Positions 50,670-62,157 of a stretch of DNA of 64,000 nucleotides are shown here, one piece after another. Location: the NCBI GenBank assembly GCA_025769875.1, contig JAGFNK010000155.1, forward strand, positions 43,911 through 107,910. Reading direction: 5' to 3'. The DNA comes from Russula earlei. Taxonomy: Eukaryota; Basidiomycota; Agaricomycetes; Russulales; Russulaceae. Made by a program: the position numbers and the translations under genes. Position 1 is the first letter of the stretch; every line of letters starts with the position of its first letter. The notes under the pieces are model-generated. The model did no database searches, was not told where the DNA came from, and saw only the letters and a list, made by a program, of their open reading frames with translations.

Positions 50670-52217
50670 ACCATTTATTCGCTGAGGGTGTCGGTAATGC
50701 AACAGGTTCACATGGTCTGTATAGACCACCACCTTATGCTTTGCTCCCATGAGCAGGTGTCGCCAGTGTTTCAAGGCTCGCACCATGGCTAAGAACTCTT
50801 TGTCCCATATGTCGTAGTTCTTTTCTGCTTGTTTCAAGGCTGCTGAGAAGTAACCTATTGGCCTCCTCTTTCCTTGTTCGTCCTTCTGGAATAATACTGC
50901 TCCAATGGCATAATTGGACGCGTCTACTTCCAGTTCAATGTCAAGACATGTACTGCTGATCCGTGTGGATTCAGGAGCAGGTGGGCAAAGGTCGGAACAG
51001 ATGGTACGCGGCGTAGGCGGCATTGAACAAGAGGACGAGCCAAATGACTAAGATATACCAGATGGGGACTGGTACGTGTAACTGGAGGCAGAGGCGAAGG
51101 TTAGAAGCCAGTGCAGCGAGGAGGCTTTAAACAAGGCGGTCGTAGAAGAGTACCTTGGGGACGAAGGGAGTCTTTAAACTGAGCAGTCGCAGGGGAGTAC
51201 CCAGGAAGATGAGAGTATCACAAATGGACAGTCTGACGACTGCCATGCTTCATTGGGGCTTATATACAGTGTACAAGGTCGATTACAAAACACTGGGACT
51301 ATTCTAGACTCTTTGGTACCATCCAATAGGACTACAGAGGCATAAACTTGCTTATATCAAGTTTCAGGCTTACTGAGCGCATTACTGATCATTGTGGAGC
51401 GATGACATCATTATGATGTCACTGTGGAGCACTTAGTGAGCCTATGAGGTCACTGTGGAGTCGCTCAGTCAGCCATGATGTCATTGGAGCCTTGATGATG
51501 TCAGATGATTTATGCAACAGTTTCTAAGAGTTTGTGCCACTGTTTCGGGTCCATGGTGGCTGGGTGGCCATGTGGCTGCCACGCGATGATTACCCGATTA
51601 GGAAACCGGTGCCTGGTCGTGTTAGAGTGCCTTTGCGATAGCAACATCTTGTACCACAGGAGGGATAGCCCAGAAAATGGAAGGGAGTCGGCAATGCAAA
51701 GTGAGAGAGGTCTTTCTTGAGTAAAATAGGACAATCCTTGGCCAGGACTTGGCCTCGGTTCGTAACATTCAAAGGGTCGCTCCTCATCAGGGTGGAGCAG
51801 GACAGGGTCAGAAGATACTATGTGGATAAGTCGTTCCAGGGCATCTTTGCATTCTTGGGTCCATTCAAACGGCACCCCTTTCTTTGTCAAGGCAATAATG
51901 GGTCGAGCAATCTGACTGAATCCTCGAATGAAAGCCCTATTGTAACTGAGGACTCCCATGACTTTGCGCACTTCGTGTATGTCCTTGATTTCCCGAGGCC
52001 AGTCCGTGATTCCTCGGACTTTGGAGGCCTCAATCTTCATCTTCCCTTCGTCTATGTCCCATCCTAGCATGGTTAGTTTTCGCACCATGAACTGGCAATT
52101 CTGGGGTTTCAGGAAGTATGACTTCTTCTGCATCAGCGTGAGTAGTTCATTGACACATTGCTCGTGGATTTCTAGTTGTTCAGGACTGTCCCCCATGGCA
52201 ATTCCAAAGTCATCCAA
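50670..52217 (-). pseudogene. pol: gypsy C RT C-terminal part and RNase H (split by LTR I)
   Basis: Starts at the catalytic YLDDFGIAMG (near 52220), continues through the RT thumb (KVRGITDWPREIKDIHEVRK) to LTR I, then RNase H: VDASNYAIGAVLFQKDE, AEKNYDIWDKEFLAMV and VVVYTDHVNL, with the catalytic Asp/Glu/Asp kept. TGA 50667 separates it from the integrase frame. Confidence 0.9.
50939..51767 (-). repeat. solo LTR I (829 bp)
   Basis: TGTCAAGACATG...GGTTCGTAACA on plus, perfect TSD TTCAA (50934-50938 and 51768-51772). Splits gypsy C between RT and RNase H. Confidence 0.95.
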
Positions 52218-52241
52218 ATAGTTGACCGTGTATTCTGCCCA

Positions 52242-52967
52242 TCAGTCCAGCCAGTCACCGAAGTCTCTTCTCATCAGCCTAGTAAAGAAGGCTGGTGCAT
52301 TCTTGAGCCCAAAATACATGACGTTGGGCAGGTAGGTTCCATATGGTGTTTTGAAGGCTGCCTTCCAGCGATCTCCTTCTGCCAGTTGCACATTATTGTA
52401 TCCCCATCGTATATCAAATTTGGAGAAGACCTTTTTCCCTCGGAGTCTTTCCACCTCTTGTTCCAGATGTGGTAAAGGTTCATTGTCTCGTCTGGTCCAC
52501 TGATTTAGTTGTCGATAGTCTACAATGATCCTCTTCTCCTTGCTGTCCTTCTTGCCAATGAAGAACACTGGAGATGTGTAGCTGGATGGACCTGGAGTGA
52601 TGTATTGCTTCTCTACTTCATCAGCTAGGAATTTCTTGAGGTATTCTCGCTCATCTTGTGTTAGGGGGTACACTTTGCAGTTTAGTTCCTTTGGTGCATC
52701 AGGTAACAGCTCTATCTGCATGTCTGGTTCCCTTGGTGGTGGGAACCTCTGGGACTTCTCTTCTGAGAAGACATCTGCAAAGCGGTGGAATTGCTTTGGA
52801 ACATTGGCAAGGGGATCCTCTCCTTCCTGTGGTTTAATCGACTGCTGGGCCCACTTCTGAGCAATAGTCATCTTTTGTAGGTAAATGGCTTCCCCCTTCT
52901 TCAATTGTCGGTTTTCATCTCTTGCTCGCTTTTGGAGTTTTGTGACATAGAGTTCCAGGTACTTGTA
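52242..52967 (-). pseudogene. pol: gypsy C reverse transcriptase N-terminal part
   Basis: Frame to TGA 52242 with QKWAQQS, the RT fingers TSPVFFIGKKDSKEKRIIVD, YRQLNQWTRRD, VFSKFDIRWGYNNVQ and YFGLKNAPAFFTRLM. The TGA is directly before the YLDD block and probably was CGA. Confidence 0.9.
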
Positions 52968-53396
52968 TCAAGCAGTCTGAATCTGTACCATTCCTTCCAT
53001 CAGCTGTCCTTTCTTCCAGTTGATGGTGGGGTCGAATTCATATAGGAAGGGATATCCCAGGATGACCCGATCCATTCCTAAATCTGTGAGATAGAACCTT
53101 TGCAAGCTCTCCTTCTCCTTGTATCGGACGTGAAGCCAGCAGTAATGGGTGAGTTCCCCTTGCTTATTCTGGGTTCCATCGACATTTCGTACTACCATGG
53201 GTTCATGTAGTTCTTGTTTCCCAATCTTCAGTCTTTTCCAAGCTGAGTGATCGATAAAGTTCTCTGTTGCTCCACTGTCCAGTAGAGCAGATTCCTCGGC
53301 AGTTGTGTGTGCAGTGACGAAAGTGAATGGAATATTCATAGCATTCAGTCTTCTAATGTACACTTGCAACACACTATTCTTCCTAAGCCAGGCCAT
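52968..53396 (-). CDS. pro: gypsy C protease
   Basis: 142 codons from ATG 53396, open upstream to the gag frameshift site. Active-site motif LLDSGATENFIDHSAW near residue 40 and VILGYPFLYEF near residue 112. Stops at TGA 52968; gypsy A reads Arg here (SARLKYLDLY versus TA-stop-YKYLELY), so it is a CGA to TGA mutation. Confidence 0.88.
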   Translation of the reverse strand: MAWLRKNSVLQVYIRRLNAMNIPFTFVTAHTTAEESALLDSGATENFIDHSAWKRLKIGKQELHEPMVVRNVDGTQNKQGELTHYCWLHVRYKEKESLQRFYLTDLGMDRVILGYPFLYEFDPTINWKKGQLMEGMVQIQTA

Positions 53397-53410
53397 CGAC
53401 TTAGGTGTTC

Positions 53411-55306
53411 CTAAAAACCCTGTTCCATCAGTTCTTCCAACAAGTCCTCCTTCTGTTTGGTGGACATCTTCTTTATGGACGCCGAGGAGGAGCTCTTGTT
53501 ATAAGGTAGGAGGAGGAGATGTAGATTGCCCGGAGACAGTGCTTTCATTCCCACTGTCCCCTGAGTCATCCTCCTTCTCTGTTTCCAGAGCTCGAGCTTT
53601 CCCTTTGTCCCTTGAGTTACTTGATTTCTTCTTGACTCTGTCCTTGTCAGGACAGTTCCGACTGATATGTCCTGCTTTCTTGCAGATGAAGCATTTCCCT
53701 TCTGCTAGCAGTTTCTTCTTTTCCTCTGTCAGAGGAGGACGTCGCTTGGTCCTTGCTGCATCAGTGGATACTGAGTCCACTTCCATTGCATTTGGATCTC
53801 TTTGGTTTCGCCTTTTCCCAACCTGTAGGGATTTCATACGATTTTCCCTGGTGGTCAACGATCCACCTCCAGATCCAATATTGGCTTTCATGAGCTAGTC
53901 TCTGGCCTGTTCTTCCCTAGCAGCATTGATCCATGCTCATAGATCATTGATGGCAGGTATGTCTCTGACTGGTCGATTGTAGATTCGTCGCACCAGCCAG
54001 GTGATTAGGCCAGCCTTGTAGGCTTCTACTGCTCCTGGTGAATTCTGGTCCCATCCTGCTTTACTGAGCAGAACAAGGAATTTGCTGGTATAGTCATCCA
54101 GCGAATGCTGCTTTAGACATGGACAATTGTTGTAGCTCCATGAAAGCGTCTTCAGGCTCTGTGGTGTCTTTGAATTCTCTGAAGAAGTCATCCACAAATT
54201 CGGTCCAAAAGAGCATGTCAGTTGGATCTAGCTGCACTGGTGCATAAGGAGACGGTGGGTCCCCATTTCTTTTTGCTTCTACCAGGTTCGTTTGATTGAC
54301 CACCCATTCATGTACTTTCTCTCCTTTGATGTAGGTGAGAGCTAGGGCTACTCGCTTCATTGGAATAGTCATGGTCGGGTTGTCGCTGTTGAGCAGATTC
54401 CATAGATTGAAATCCTGGACAAAGTACTTCGTCTTTTTCCTGTCTCCTTTGAAGACTTCAGGAGGGTCTCCTTTTAGAGATCCGTTGCCCCCATGGGGGC
54501 CTGGTGCCGGCTGAGGTGCCAGATTCGCCCCTGGTCCTACAGGAGGTGCTGCTGGTGGTCCCCCTGCTGGAGGGCCTCCTCCAGGTGGGCCTCCTCCTGG
54601 TACTGGTGGACCTCCAGGTCCGAAGGGGACTCCTCCACCTCCAGGTGGTCCTCCTGCTCCAGGTGGACCACCTCCAGGGTTTACTACAATGGTGGGCCCT
54701 GCTCTTCCACCTGCTGTCTGGGTGGCAATGGTGGCTGTCTGCGTTGCTGCAATGGTAGCCATTTCGACTGATTCTTCTGGCTCTTCAACGATTGTTGGTT
54801 CAATGGGTGAGACGTGTACTGTCTGCTCTAGTCTTTCAGCTAGCTCCAATACTTCTGGTGCTTCTGCTTTCTGATCTGTAGTTGGAGGGTCCGACTGTTC
54901 TGTTTCTCCACTTGATGACTTTTGTATCAATGGGAGCTGGGTCGTCTACTACTGGGCTTCTGGGTTCCCAATGAGTAGTATAAGGATCTGTCTTGGTTCC
55001 TAAACCTAGGACCTTATATTTGTCGATGTCTTCGTCCTCTCCTGCATAGGGACATCCTTTGTGGTAATCAACAAAGTACCACTGATCGTTGATGTATTCA
55101 CAAGGAAGGTAGCTTCCTTTGTATCGGACCTCGTATCTGTTAGGCCCTTCCTGGTCTGCCCAACACCAGATGGCAGTTCCTTTGATTCCTGAGGGTAGAT
55201 CGTCCCTCTCTCTAGCTTTGAACCAACCAAATTTGGTTCCTTGCTTTGATTTCTGGTTGAACTTTACGCGTATGCTATGTTCTCCTTCAATTTCCAGTTT
55301 GTCCAC
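53411..55306 (-). pseudogene. gag: gypsy C gag
   Basis: From ATG 55306 (MDKLEIEGEHS). Homology crosses three frames: the N-terminal domain (55306-54930; frameshift about 54940), the Gly/Pro tract and capsid block FNLWNLLNSDNPTM (54930-54094), a shift near 54105, then to a C-terminal part with CFICKKAGHISRNC (near 53690-53650) and a final shift near 53490. Internal TGA (CGA) near 53938 and TAG (CAG) near 53896. Ends at TAG 53411. Confidence 0.88.
53414..53420 (-). promoter_or_regulatory. -1 frameshift heptamer GGGTTTT at gag end
   Basis: Gag ends CAG GGT TTT TAG; the heptamer G GGT TTT fits X XXY YYZ and leads into the protease frame (FLGTPKSMAW). GGGUUUU is a known -1 slippery site (luteoviruses). 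The same heptamer is in gypsy B at 33144-33150. Confidence 0.6.
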
Positions 55307-55581
55307 TTGCCACTGCCTTTCCTAGGGAGTCGGGACTTGTCTGCCCTCTTACCACTGTCTATGCCAATGACAGTAGGGGTCTTTACAGAAGTATGCATGT
55401 GTCCAACCGTGCTGCTTGTCAAGAGTCACATAGTACACCTTCTTCTTGTCATGGAGGGGTCTGTATAGATTCTCCCCCTTGACTACTTCAGCGTAGGTTG
55501 CTGACCGTATGATGACTAGATCCTAGTCATTTAGGCTTCCTGCCTATTTCTGGTTCGCTTTCACAGCGATGTCTGTGATAG

Positions 55582-55593
55582 AAGCTCAACTTA
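55582..55593 (-). promoter_or_regulatory. self-priming site of gypsy C
   Basis: TAAGTTGAGCTT on minus, directly inside the 5' LTR, pairs with AAGCTCGACTTA at the predicted RNA start (55799-55788): 11 Watson-Crick pairs and one G-U. A TATATAAAG box (55833-55825) lies about 26 nt upstream of that start. Confidence 0.7.
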
Positions 55594-55949
55594 TGTTAAG
55601 GCTCCAAAGTGCCTTAAATAAGATCAATGGTCGCGTCTATAAACGCATCCTACCAATGCAGATATGCTTGAGTCAAGCAAGCAATACTCGTGGAGGGGAA
55701 GGAGTGTTAGATCCTTCTAGAGTATGACAACAAGATGAGAGGGGCTCTGCAGACAGGGTAGGAGTCAACTGTTTGGGATTGGCAAACTAAGTCGAGCTTA
55801 AGGCTCAACTGTTTCTACTGGGGGCTTTATATAGCCCTACAGGGATAAGGTTCATACTACTGTAGTACTGGTTGGTGCTATAGAAGCAAAAGGCAGCTCA
55901 TAGAAGTGAGGTTGCTTCTATGTAAACGATCTCGGTGCTGGAAGCATTA

Positions 55950-57316
55950 TTGCCGTTTTCAGCGCACTTGGCGGAGTTTGAATTCCACCCAAATCGGCGC
56001 AGAAAACCCTCTCAAACGTGCGGGGCGAATATCTCCCTCAAAACAGCTTCAATTCACATAAAACTTATTGTCCCTGAATTGCCTGAATGAGGGCTAGGCA
56101 GCCCCATTGTTTTCATGAGATTTGAGTGAGAATTGGTGGAGCTGGACTCAAGCCACCTCCACATGTGTATTAGATGAATTACAACTCAAATTCACAGTCT
56201 ATATCTATTATTTTTCCCTCATGTTGTACCCATGGGCTGTCTTGAGGCAGCCCCATAGTGTTTTTGACTCAAGCGTTGTGGTGTGCAACGTCGTTTCCCT
56301 CATATCGTGTGACAGTAGCACAGTCGTGTGCCGGGAAGGAGCCCCCCCAGGAAGTGCACACCTGAGCCCATGGGGCGGTGAAGTGTGTCCAAGAATGCAA
56401 ATTAACTTCATAAGACTGAAGCTCCAAAGAGGAGGAGCACCTAGCGGGAACGTGAGAACGCATTTGTTCATTCGACTGCACTCAGGTTCACACAGATGAT
56501 AAGGGAACAACAGGGCAACTTTATTCAACATGGTAGCAGATACAGGTGGGAACTAAGGCTAAGGGACAGGAAAAGCACAAAAGACAGGCATATGAAAGGA
56601 AATCTAGACGTGAGAAGGGAACCAAAGCTGGACAATGCGAGGTATCGAGTCGTGGTTTCCAGCAGCTGTGGTAGTGGCGTGTGGCGATTTGTGAAGGATG
56701 GCCAAGGCCAGGTGTGGTGACGAGAGGTGTGGTCGAGTTGCGACATGAGGAGGGGGAGACGATGCAAAGGAGAGGCTGGAGGGGGGATAGGGAGAGTGCT
56801 GGTGTGTGGTCGCTTGGGCGCTGATAGCGCTGCCGAATGCGATTGCAGGTGGGACGATTGGAGAACCTGGATGGCAGATGCGAGGTAGAGGAGCAAGGGG
56901 GCGTGGAAGTAGAAAGGGAGAGGGAAGACAGCGGCAGGCTGGGAAATGGACGCATAGGTGGCGTGCAGATCTCTGACTAACAAAATGAGAGTCTAGTAAA
57001 AAAGGGGAGAAAAGCATACCAAAATGTACAGTAGCAACACCGTCCAATGGCAACGAAGACGGCGGCGTGGTACGGGGCTCTTCGGCTGTGCATTGGGACT
57101 CGTTGGTGCATGGTGAAGGCGGGGGCGTTGAGGGCGAGGGCGTGTGGTGGTTGATGGGGGTGAGGGTGGCATGCTGGCGGCGATGATGATGATGATGTGA
57201 GGACGAAGAGGAGATGGCACGAAAGGAATACGCACATATGTACTCTTGTAAGCGATTCACGGCCAGCCATATAGCTGTGTGGGTGAGTCGACATCGAGGC
57301 CGTGCGCCTTTGCGAA
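55950..57316 (+). repeat. K left terminal inverted repeat (about 1.37 kb)
   Basis: Reverse complement of 62158-63521 with high identity over the whole length. Open frames within it (Pro/Ser/His-rich) are mirrored in the other arm and look like low-complexity sequence, including a (GAT)n run near 57180. Confidence 0.92.
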
Positions 57317-58500
57317 TGTGAACGCTGAGCTAGTCGGTGGCACATACGCATACGCTTGTTTTTTTTTGAGTTGCTTTCTTGCTGCCACACATCACTTGGA
57401 CACTGTACGTTGCTTCTCACACCCACCTCACCTTCACCTAGCCCATTCTCTTGCTCTTGAGGTTGAACATGCCATATGCCAACATCTTCAAGTCCATCGT
57501 CCAACGTGCTCCGCTTGCGGTCACTTTATGGGTGAGTTTTCTGTCTTTCAGTCGCAATTCAAGACTGATTCACTTACCAGTGGTTCCGCAGCACAATCTC
57601 AGTGCAGGATGAGCACCATGACGCTGCAACCGGGCGAGCTCGATACCTCAAGTTCAAGCTTTTGTTTGGGCGGCAAGCCGACCATTCGGGTGGGAAGGTG
57701 GATGAGGGTTGTCGACCGCAAGGCGGTCTTTCTGAGGAATCTGTGGAGAATGCGAACTGACACCACGCATATAACCAGTCAAATAAAAAAGAGTTAGGTC
57801 ATTGCTAGAAAAATGCTTCCCTTGTGTGATATATTACCCCGTCAAAAGACTGCGCCTCAGGCTCTCTGTCGGTCTGTCGGAGGGCACATGATGACTGAAC
57901 AATGGTGTTCGTGGTTCAGCTGGCTTATTCCTACCAGCACATGAATGAGGGGAATGTCCCATCTGACAACAAAAAAGGGCATTCGACGGCGAAGGGGCAC
58001 GCTCGGGTGTTTGTGCACGTGGGCGCAATGAGGCCACAGGACCTAGGGCCGCCCCGACACCTTGTGCAATTGCACCACTCGGCATGGGGCGAAGATGCAG
58101 AAAAAAGAAAAGAGCGAGATGCACAGGGCACGAACTGATGGTACCAGCTACCCTGTGACGTGCTAAAGACTTCCGTCACAGGCTACAGGGATGTTGAGGG
58201 CGATACATCAGCTACATCCCAGGCACACGTACAACAGGGATGGCCGGCAGCGAGGAGAGGGAGGAAAGGAGGAGATCTGCTTACTCTTAAAGGGGAGGAT
58301 GGCGAAAGAGTGGCCTTGCTTTCAGCATGGAGAGGCTTCCAGATAGGACCTGGTACCTTCATAATCACAACTGCTCACAGAGGTATTCACTAGGGATCTG
58401 CCTGCTCTTGAAAGGGGAGATGGTGAAAGAGTCAACTGCCTTGACAATAGTGTCCATATATTCAAGTCTACTATAGAAAAGTGTTAGTATATTCTTAAAA
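57317..58500. other. K internal sequence, no recognised gene
   Basis: A 172-codon plus frame (57279-57797) starts in the inverted repeat and continues outside; it has a CSACGHFMGEF stretch but no recognised domain and I do not call it a gene. The rest has only short frames. Confidence 0.4.
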
Positions 58501-60119
58501 TCAAGCCTTCTTATTTTTCTCCATAGCTGATGCATCCTCCACTGCAAAGTGCAAAATCCGTGAGGCTGTCCCGAATTCCATGCCACCAACATCTGCCAGC
58601 TCACTGCGAGTGAGTGGTACGATGTCTTCAATTGTATAAAGTTTGTGGGTTTCTACAAGGATGTCAGTGTACTGTGAGAGATCTTCGCCATATTTATTTC
58701 GGACAGGTTGCTCTTCAATAGAACGGAGCCACTCCCTCAGGTCAGGGTAGGTGATGTTCCTATCGGATGCAGTGCGCTTTGACTGGGGCGGCGAAGACCC
58801 AGGGTTCGGAGTAAAGGGAATGATGTTTTCAGAGCAAGGTAAGCGATGGGAGTTCAAACCATTAACATTGTTGGCAAAGGCGCCACCCAGCATCATCATC
58901 ATCATTTGCGCCCATTGGGGTGGATCAGAGGACGATCCAGCCACCGTGTGGCTAGGGTTTGGCATGGAGCCCAACGTATCAGAAGGGGGTGGTTGTGATG
59001 TTTCCTGGTTCCTGACTTTCACCTGTCGAAAGCATTTGTCTGTGAGATTCAGTTTGTCTGGGGGAGTATCAACTGTTGCGAGGCGACGTGCCTGCAAAGG
59101 TGGTTTTAAGCTATGAAGATCCAAAAGAAAACAATGGCATGTACCAACAAGGAGGCCCAAATGCTCAGATCCTCCATTGTGTACTGGTAGTGTACGCCAT
59201 TCATTTGCACATAGCACGGCGTATTGTGCTTTTCGCACTGGTGTTTATCAGTCAAGAGCTTTAAAAGTTCATGTTGTTCTTGGCCAGGGAGATCCGAAAG
59301 CGCATTTGAGGGTGCTGACTGTACCTGGGTCTTTCTTTTCCCTGGACCCTTCCGTTGAGAAATCGTCAGATGAAATTATGCGGAGTAGCATTTAGGCACA
59401 CCTTTTCTGTGCCTGGTTCAGAGGTATCAACATTCTGGATGCTGAAAGGCTTGACTTTGCCCTTTCCACGGTTTTTCGCCTTCTGTTCATCGATATGGTT
59501 CCACACATGCTCGATTAGCTTTTGAAAGGAAGCTCCATCTTCAAGCAACTTTGCAACAGGCTTGCCCATCTTGGGCACCATCCAGGGAAGGATGTATCCG
59601 ATGTGCGATAGACAGACGATGCTCGTTTCCATTTTGGCCGCAATTTGGACAAGAAGATCTGAAAATGAGATGTCAGATTCGACAGCAAGTTCCCGAGACG
59701 CATTTTTGTATGGGACATCAAATGTGAGGTTGATTGTTGGACGGCCTGGGGTCACTAGTCACCGGCGAAAGGGGTCAATTCATCGATATTTGCATACCTT
59801 CCTCTTCAATTGAAGCATCACTCCCTTCTATGGGTCTGATGGGTGAGGCGCGTTTACCATCATCTGCAAGAAGGTCCAGTGGACTGAGTTCCCTGGCTTC
59901 TGCATTTACATAGGCATAGGACTCTTCCTCCCCATCCTCATCAATAGCAGGAAGGGATGTCTTGGAAGCCTGAGCTTGTGGTTGTGATCGCTTCGGTCGA
60001 GTGGGAGTGCCTGAGCTGTCACTTTCATTTCCACCAGTTTTTTTTCGGGCAGCCTTCCTTTGGCCAGTAGTACGTGTCGGTGCAGGCCGGCATTTTGAAG
60101 CACGTTGCTTCGAGCCCAT
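58501..60119 (-). CDS. K cargo gene, conserved-type fungal protein with SAM-like C-terminus
   Basis: Exon model on minus: exon 1 60119-59798 (basic, MGSKQRASKCRPAP); intron 59797-59755; exon 2 59754 to about 59402 (RPTINLTFDVPYK..., possible ubiquitin-like or PB1-like fold); intron; exon 3 about 59328-59146 (LLTDKHQCEKHNTPCYVQMNG, small Cys/His motif); intron; exon 4 about 59092 to stop 58501, with a Met-rich run and a SAM-like helical domain (YPDLREWLRSIEEQ...GGMEFGTASRILHFAVEDA). Roughly 450-480 residues. Its start is 195 bp from the transposase start, so they share a bidirectional promoter. Family known to me only as uncharacterised Agaricomycete proteins; function unknown. Confidence 0.65.
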
Positions 60120-60260
60120 GAGGGTTTAGGGGGTTGAAATGGAGGGGTAGAGTAAGGTATGGTGAGCAGCTCTGGGAAGGGAAGAACACCCTGTCGTTGT
60201 CCTGGAGTAGGAGTGGACAGGGTGGACGGTTGATGAATAAGCCACACGACTCTTTACGCA
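59892..60260 (-). repeat. inner inverted duplication, left copy
   Basis: Cargo promoter and exon 1 start; its reverse complement recurs at 61744-62112 with few differences (one Arg to Gln codon change from CpG to CpA). Confidence 0.88.
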
Positions 60261-60314
60261 CTTGCTTTACACTTTCTTTACATCACGCTTTTCATCGCAC
60301 ACTCAACTAAACAT
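60120..60314. promoter_or_regulatory. bidirectional promoter region of K
   Basis: 195 bp between the divergent cargo and transposase starts. No clear TATA on either side. Its cargo-proximal 140 bp are duplicated at 61744-61884. Confidence 0.4.
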
Positions 60315-61483
60315 ATGCCACGTGGCTGGGCGTTGTCTGATGATGCATGCTGGATTATCTTACACATGTCTTCAAGATTGACCCTTGACGATATCACCCA
60401 TCACACTGGAGTTCCTCGTCGTACTATAGAGCGCATTGTGGCCAATTTCAGATCTCGTGGAACAGCCAATCGCCCAAACAGTCTACTCCAACCAGCAAAT
60501 AGAATCCTTACAATGCAGGAAGTACAAGTGAGTTCCCCACATTCTCTAGTTTGTTCTGTGGTGCATATTGGCTAGTTTCTTCAAGGCACCATCGTCCATA
60601 CTCCGGATGCCTATCTTGACGAGCTGAGAGATATTTTAAGAGAAAGGACTGGCGTTGAGGTGTCATTGATGACTATATGGTGTACCCTGAGAAGGAGTGG
60701 CTTCACGATGAAGAAGGTAAGTCATTTCACCTTGAGTTCACACTCAAGTGCACTGACTTGCCCAGCTGAGCAAAAATGCACTAGAGCGCAATGAGGACCT
60801 GTGCCTTCAGTATCGGTATACCTTTGGCATCACCTATACCGCAGAGCAGGCGGTTTTTGTGGACAAAAGCTCCTTTGATCGCCGAACTGACCTTCGAGGG
60901 CGAGCATGGGCGATGTCAGGGCAAGCAGCGGTAAGGAAGAGCTTTTTCATTCGAGGAAAACGGTGTGTCCTGCTATCTATATCTACAACAGACTATAATA
61001 CAAAGTATCCAGTTATTCGCTTCTCCCAGCGCTCTCGCTCGATGGCATCATCTATAGCCAGCTGGTTGAGGGTTCTTTCACATCTGAACTATTTACTGGC
61101 TTCATCCAAGGTCTACTTTCGAAAATGAATCCCTTCCCTGGCAAGAACTCAGTAATGATCATGGGACAACGCACGCATTCATAGAAGTCCACGAATACTC
61201 CAAATGGTCGAAGAAAGGTATTATATTGTTTTCTCATGCTGATGTATTGCTCATTTGATGAAGGGGATGTCGGCTCCTTTACCTGCCACCATACTCTCCT
61301 GATTTTAATCCAATCGAACTCACATTTTCAAAGATCAAGGCCTACGTTCGTCGGAATGGGGGTGTGGCTCGTGCTGACTTGGGTGGTGATGATACCGATG
61401 TGTGGGTTTTCCTGTATAGGGCAGCATTCTCTGTTACATCGGATGACGCAGCAGGTTGGTTCCACAAATGTCACTATATCTGA
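60315..61483 (+). pseudogene. K transposase, DDE_3 / Tc1-mariner type (5 exons, one frameshift)
   Basis: Exon 1 60315-60527 (helix-turn-helix: MPRGWALSDDACW, GVPRRTIERIVANF); intron 60528-60575; exon 2 60576-60716 (AYLDELREILRERTGVEVS, second HTH part); intron 60717-60765; exon 3 from 60766 with FVDKSSFDRRTDLRG (first catalytic Asp); a probable 65-nt intron ending about 61032; exon 4 to 61217; intron 61218-61263; exon 5 61264-61483 with YLPPYSPDFNPIEL (catalytic Glu). One extra G at 61163-61165 breaks the frame at the second catalytic Asp (reads IMGQRTHS where IMDN is expected). Without it the enzyme would look complete, so the inactivation is recent. Confidence 0.82.
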
Positions 61484-61743
61484 AGTTACTGTGGTGTCCC
61501 CTTGTTGTACTGTATTGTACCTTGCAAAGCTACCGTTCCGGCCTTGAACATCATTGGACCCCAAGCCAACTGCTGCCCCGAGCAGCGGGAGACCCCCACC
61601 ACTCATGGCTGCTGGCCATGAAATCAGCTGTGCTGGCCTTTCCCCCTACAACCTGCTCCCCATGTTCTCACCCACATCCACGAACTCGCTACAACGCCTG
61701 CACGGGCGCCTCATGTGTGGGCCCTGTTGTTGCGTAAAGTGAG

Positions 61744-62112
61744 CGTGTAAAGAGTCGTGTGGCTTATTCATCAACCGTCCACCCTGTCCACTCCTACTCC
61801 AGGACAACGACAGGGTGTTCTTCCCTTCCCAGAGCTGCTCACCATACCTTACTCTACCCCTCCATTTCAACCCCCTAAACCCTCATGGGCTCGAAGCAAC
61901 GTGCTTCAAAATGCCGGCCTGCACCGACACGTACTACTGGCCAAAGGAAGGCTGCCCGAAAAAAAACTGGTGGAAATGAAAGTGACAGCTCAGGCACTCC
62001 CACTCAACCGAAGCGATCACAACCACAAGCTCAGGCTTCCAAGACATCCCTTCCTGCTATTGATGAGGATGGGGAGGAAGAGTCCTATGCCTATGTAAAT
62101 GCAGAAGCCTGG
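61744..62112 (+). repeat. inner inverted duplication, right copy with truncated cargo exon 1
   Basis: Carries the cargo promoter and about the first 75 codons (from ATG 61885), then joins directly to inverted-repeat sequence near 62115-62158. The resulting 328-codon frame (61885-62871) is a junction artefact made of exon 1 plus low-complexity sequence. Confidence 0.85.
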
Positions 62113-62157
62113 GAACTCACTACAGCACAAACGCACGGACCACAAGACATGCAAAAT

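Noticed and set aside
56208..57504. Several long Pro/Ser/His-rich open frames in the K left arm and mirrored in the right arm
   Set aside because: Overlapping frames in low-complexity sequence, mirrored in the inverted repeats, with no domain; no single frame is favoured.
57279..57797. 172-codon plus frame in K
   Set aside because: Starts in the inverted repeat and continues outside with no recognisable motif or intron structure; kept only as unassigned sequence.
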